Part shown: positions 63,819 through 64,000 of the stretch, in pieces
Layout: every line of letters begins with the position of its first letter
How positions within the stretch are numbered: position 1 is the first letter of the stretch
DNA from: Paenibacillus endophyticus
GTDB taxonomy: Bacteria; Bacillota; Bacilli; Paenibacillales; Paenibacillaceae
DNA: 64,000 bases
Direction: 5' to 3'
Assembly: GCF_014192395.1 (NCBI RefSeq)
Contig: NZ_JACHXW010000014.1
Location: forward strand, 115,860-179,859
Program-made: the position numbers and the translations under genes
The notes under the pieces: generated by a model
Seen by the model: only the letters and a program-made list of their open reading frames with translations
Told to the model about the DNA's origin: nothing
The model's database searches: none

Positions 63819-63893
63819 TGGCTGGGGATTCAGGGATCGAACCTGAGAATGACGGAGTCAAAGTCCGTTGCCTTACCGCTTGGCTAATCCCCA
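63819..63893 (-). tRNA. tRNA-Gln (anticodon TTG)
   Basis: 75 nt. Acceptor TGGGGAT/ATCCCCA, anticodon loop CTTTGAC, T arm AGGTTCGATCCCT, discriminator G, encoded CCA. Confidence 0.95.
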
Positions 63894-63919
63894 ACATCAA
63901 GCATTTGTTTTAAAATTAA

Positions 63920-63996
63920 TGGGGCGATCGAGGGGAATTGAACCCCCGAGTGTCGGATCCACAAACCGATGCGTTAACCACTTCGCCACGACCGCC
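63920..63996 (-). tRNA. tRNA-His (anticodon GTG)
   Basis: 77 nt counting an encoded G-1 that pairs with C73, the tRNA-His identity pair. Anticodon loop TTGTGGA, T arm GGGTTCAATTCCC, encoded CCA. It is the first tRNA of the series inside the window. Confidence 0.95.
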
Positions 63997-64000
63997 ATAT

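Overview
The window looks like a chromosomal segment of a Paenibacillus-like Firmicute (inference). The grounds are AGGAGG-type ribosome binding sites with frequent GTG/TTG starts, lipoprotein-type solute-binding proteins of the CUT1/Lpl kind, LacI regulators with fructan operons, and a tRNA block with encoded CCA ends. Nearly all genes are on the minus strand. Only the MFS transporter gene and the MerR gene are clearly on the plus strand.

Layout. (1) 1-6.6 kb: a fructan-type uptake operon. It holds a lipoprotein LamG-GH32 gene cut by the window edge, a two-domain surface lipoprotein, two permeases and a binding protein. A 38-bp-periodic operator array and a LacI gene control it. (2) 6.7-26.8 kb: a ~20 kb biosynthetic operon. 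It encodes a thiol-peptidase-like (BtrH-like) protein, a jelly-roll-like protein, a free-standing acyltransferase, a FAAL-ACP-C-A(Ser)-PCP-C-A(Thr)-PCP megasynthase, two CPBP membrane proteins, an AT-less KS-ACP-C-A-PCP protein, a type II thioesterase and an Sfp-type phosphopantetheinyl transferase. The predicted product is an acyl-Ser-Thr-C2-X lipopeptide/polyketide. (3) 27-36.7 kb: a second fructan operon, with a fructokinase-GH32 fusion, a cytosolic LamG-GH32, an Lpl-type ABC importer and a LacI regulator. (4) 37.3-47.2 kb: a 1,776-residue secreted multidomain GH32 with three 756-bp tandem repeats, an IclR regulator, an MFS transporter and a further GH32-like enzyme. (5) 47.2-49.6 kb: decayed DNA with an RHS/polymorphic-toxin remnant. 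(6) 49.8-57.6 kb: a second, compact biosynthetic operon of a free-standing ACP, an ATP-grasp ligase, a GT-B glycosyltransferase, a SPASM radical SAM enzyme, a three-gene ABC exporter and a BtrH-like protein. (7) 58.2-63.1 kb: a LamG-GH32 and a GH172 (DUF2961) enzyme under a divergent MerR regulator with a textbook 19-bp-spaced promoter. (8) 63.3-64 kb: six tRNA genes (Leu, Arg, Cys, Gly, Gln, His) plus a broken tRNA-Leu copy.

How it fits together. Five GH32-type genes plus one cut by the edge, a GH172 enzyme, a fructokinase and two importers describe a system for a fructose polymer or a difructose-anhydride-like sugar. A palindrome with core GTAAACGTTTAC (ACGTTTACGTAAACGT type) recurs upstream of the second importer operon, its LacI gene, the secreted GH32, the 45.7 kb GH32 and the ACP/ATP-grasp operon. 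This suggests one LacI regulator ties sugar use to an undescribed carrier-protein pathway. The best candidate for a new system is the 49.8-57.6 kb operon, with the 6.7-26.8 kb hybrid assembly line second.
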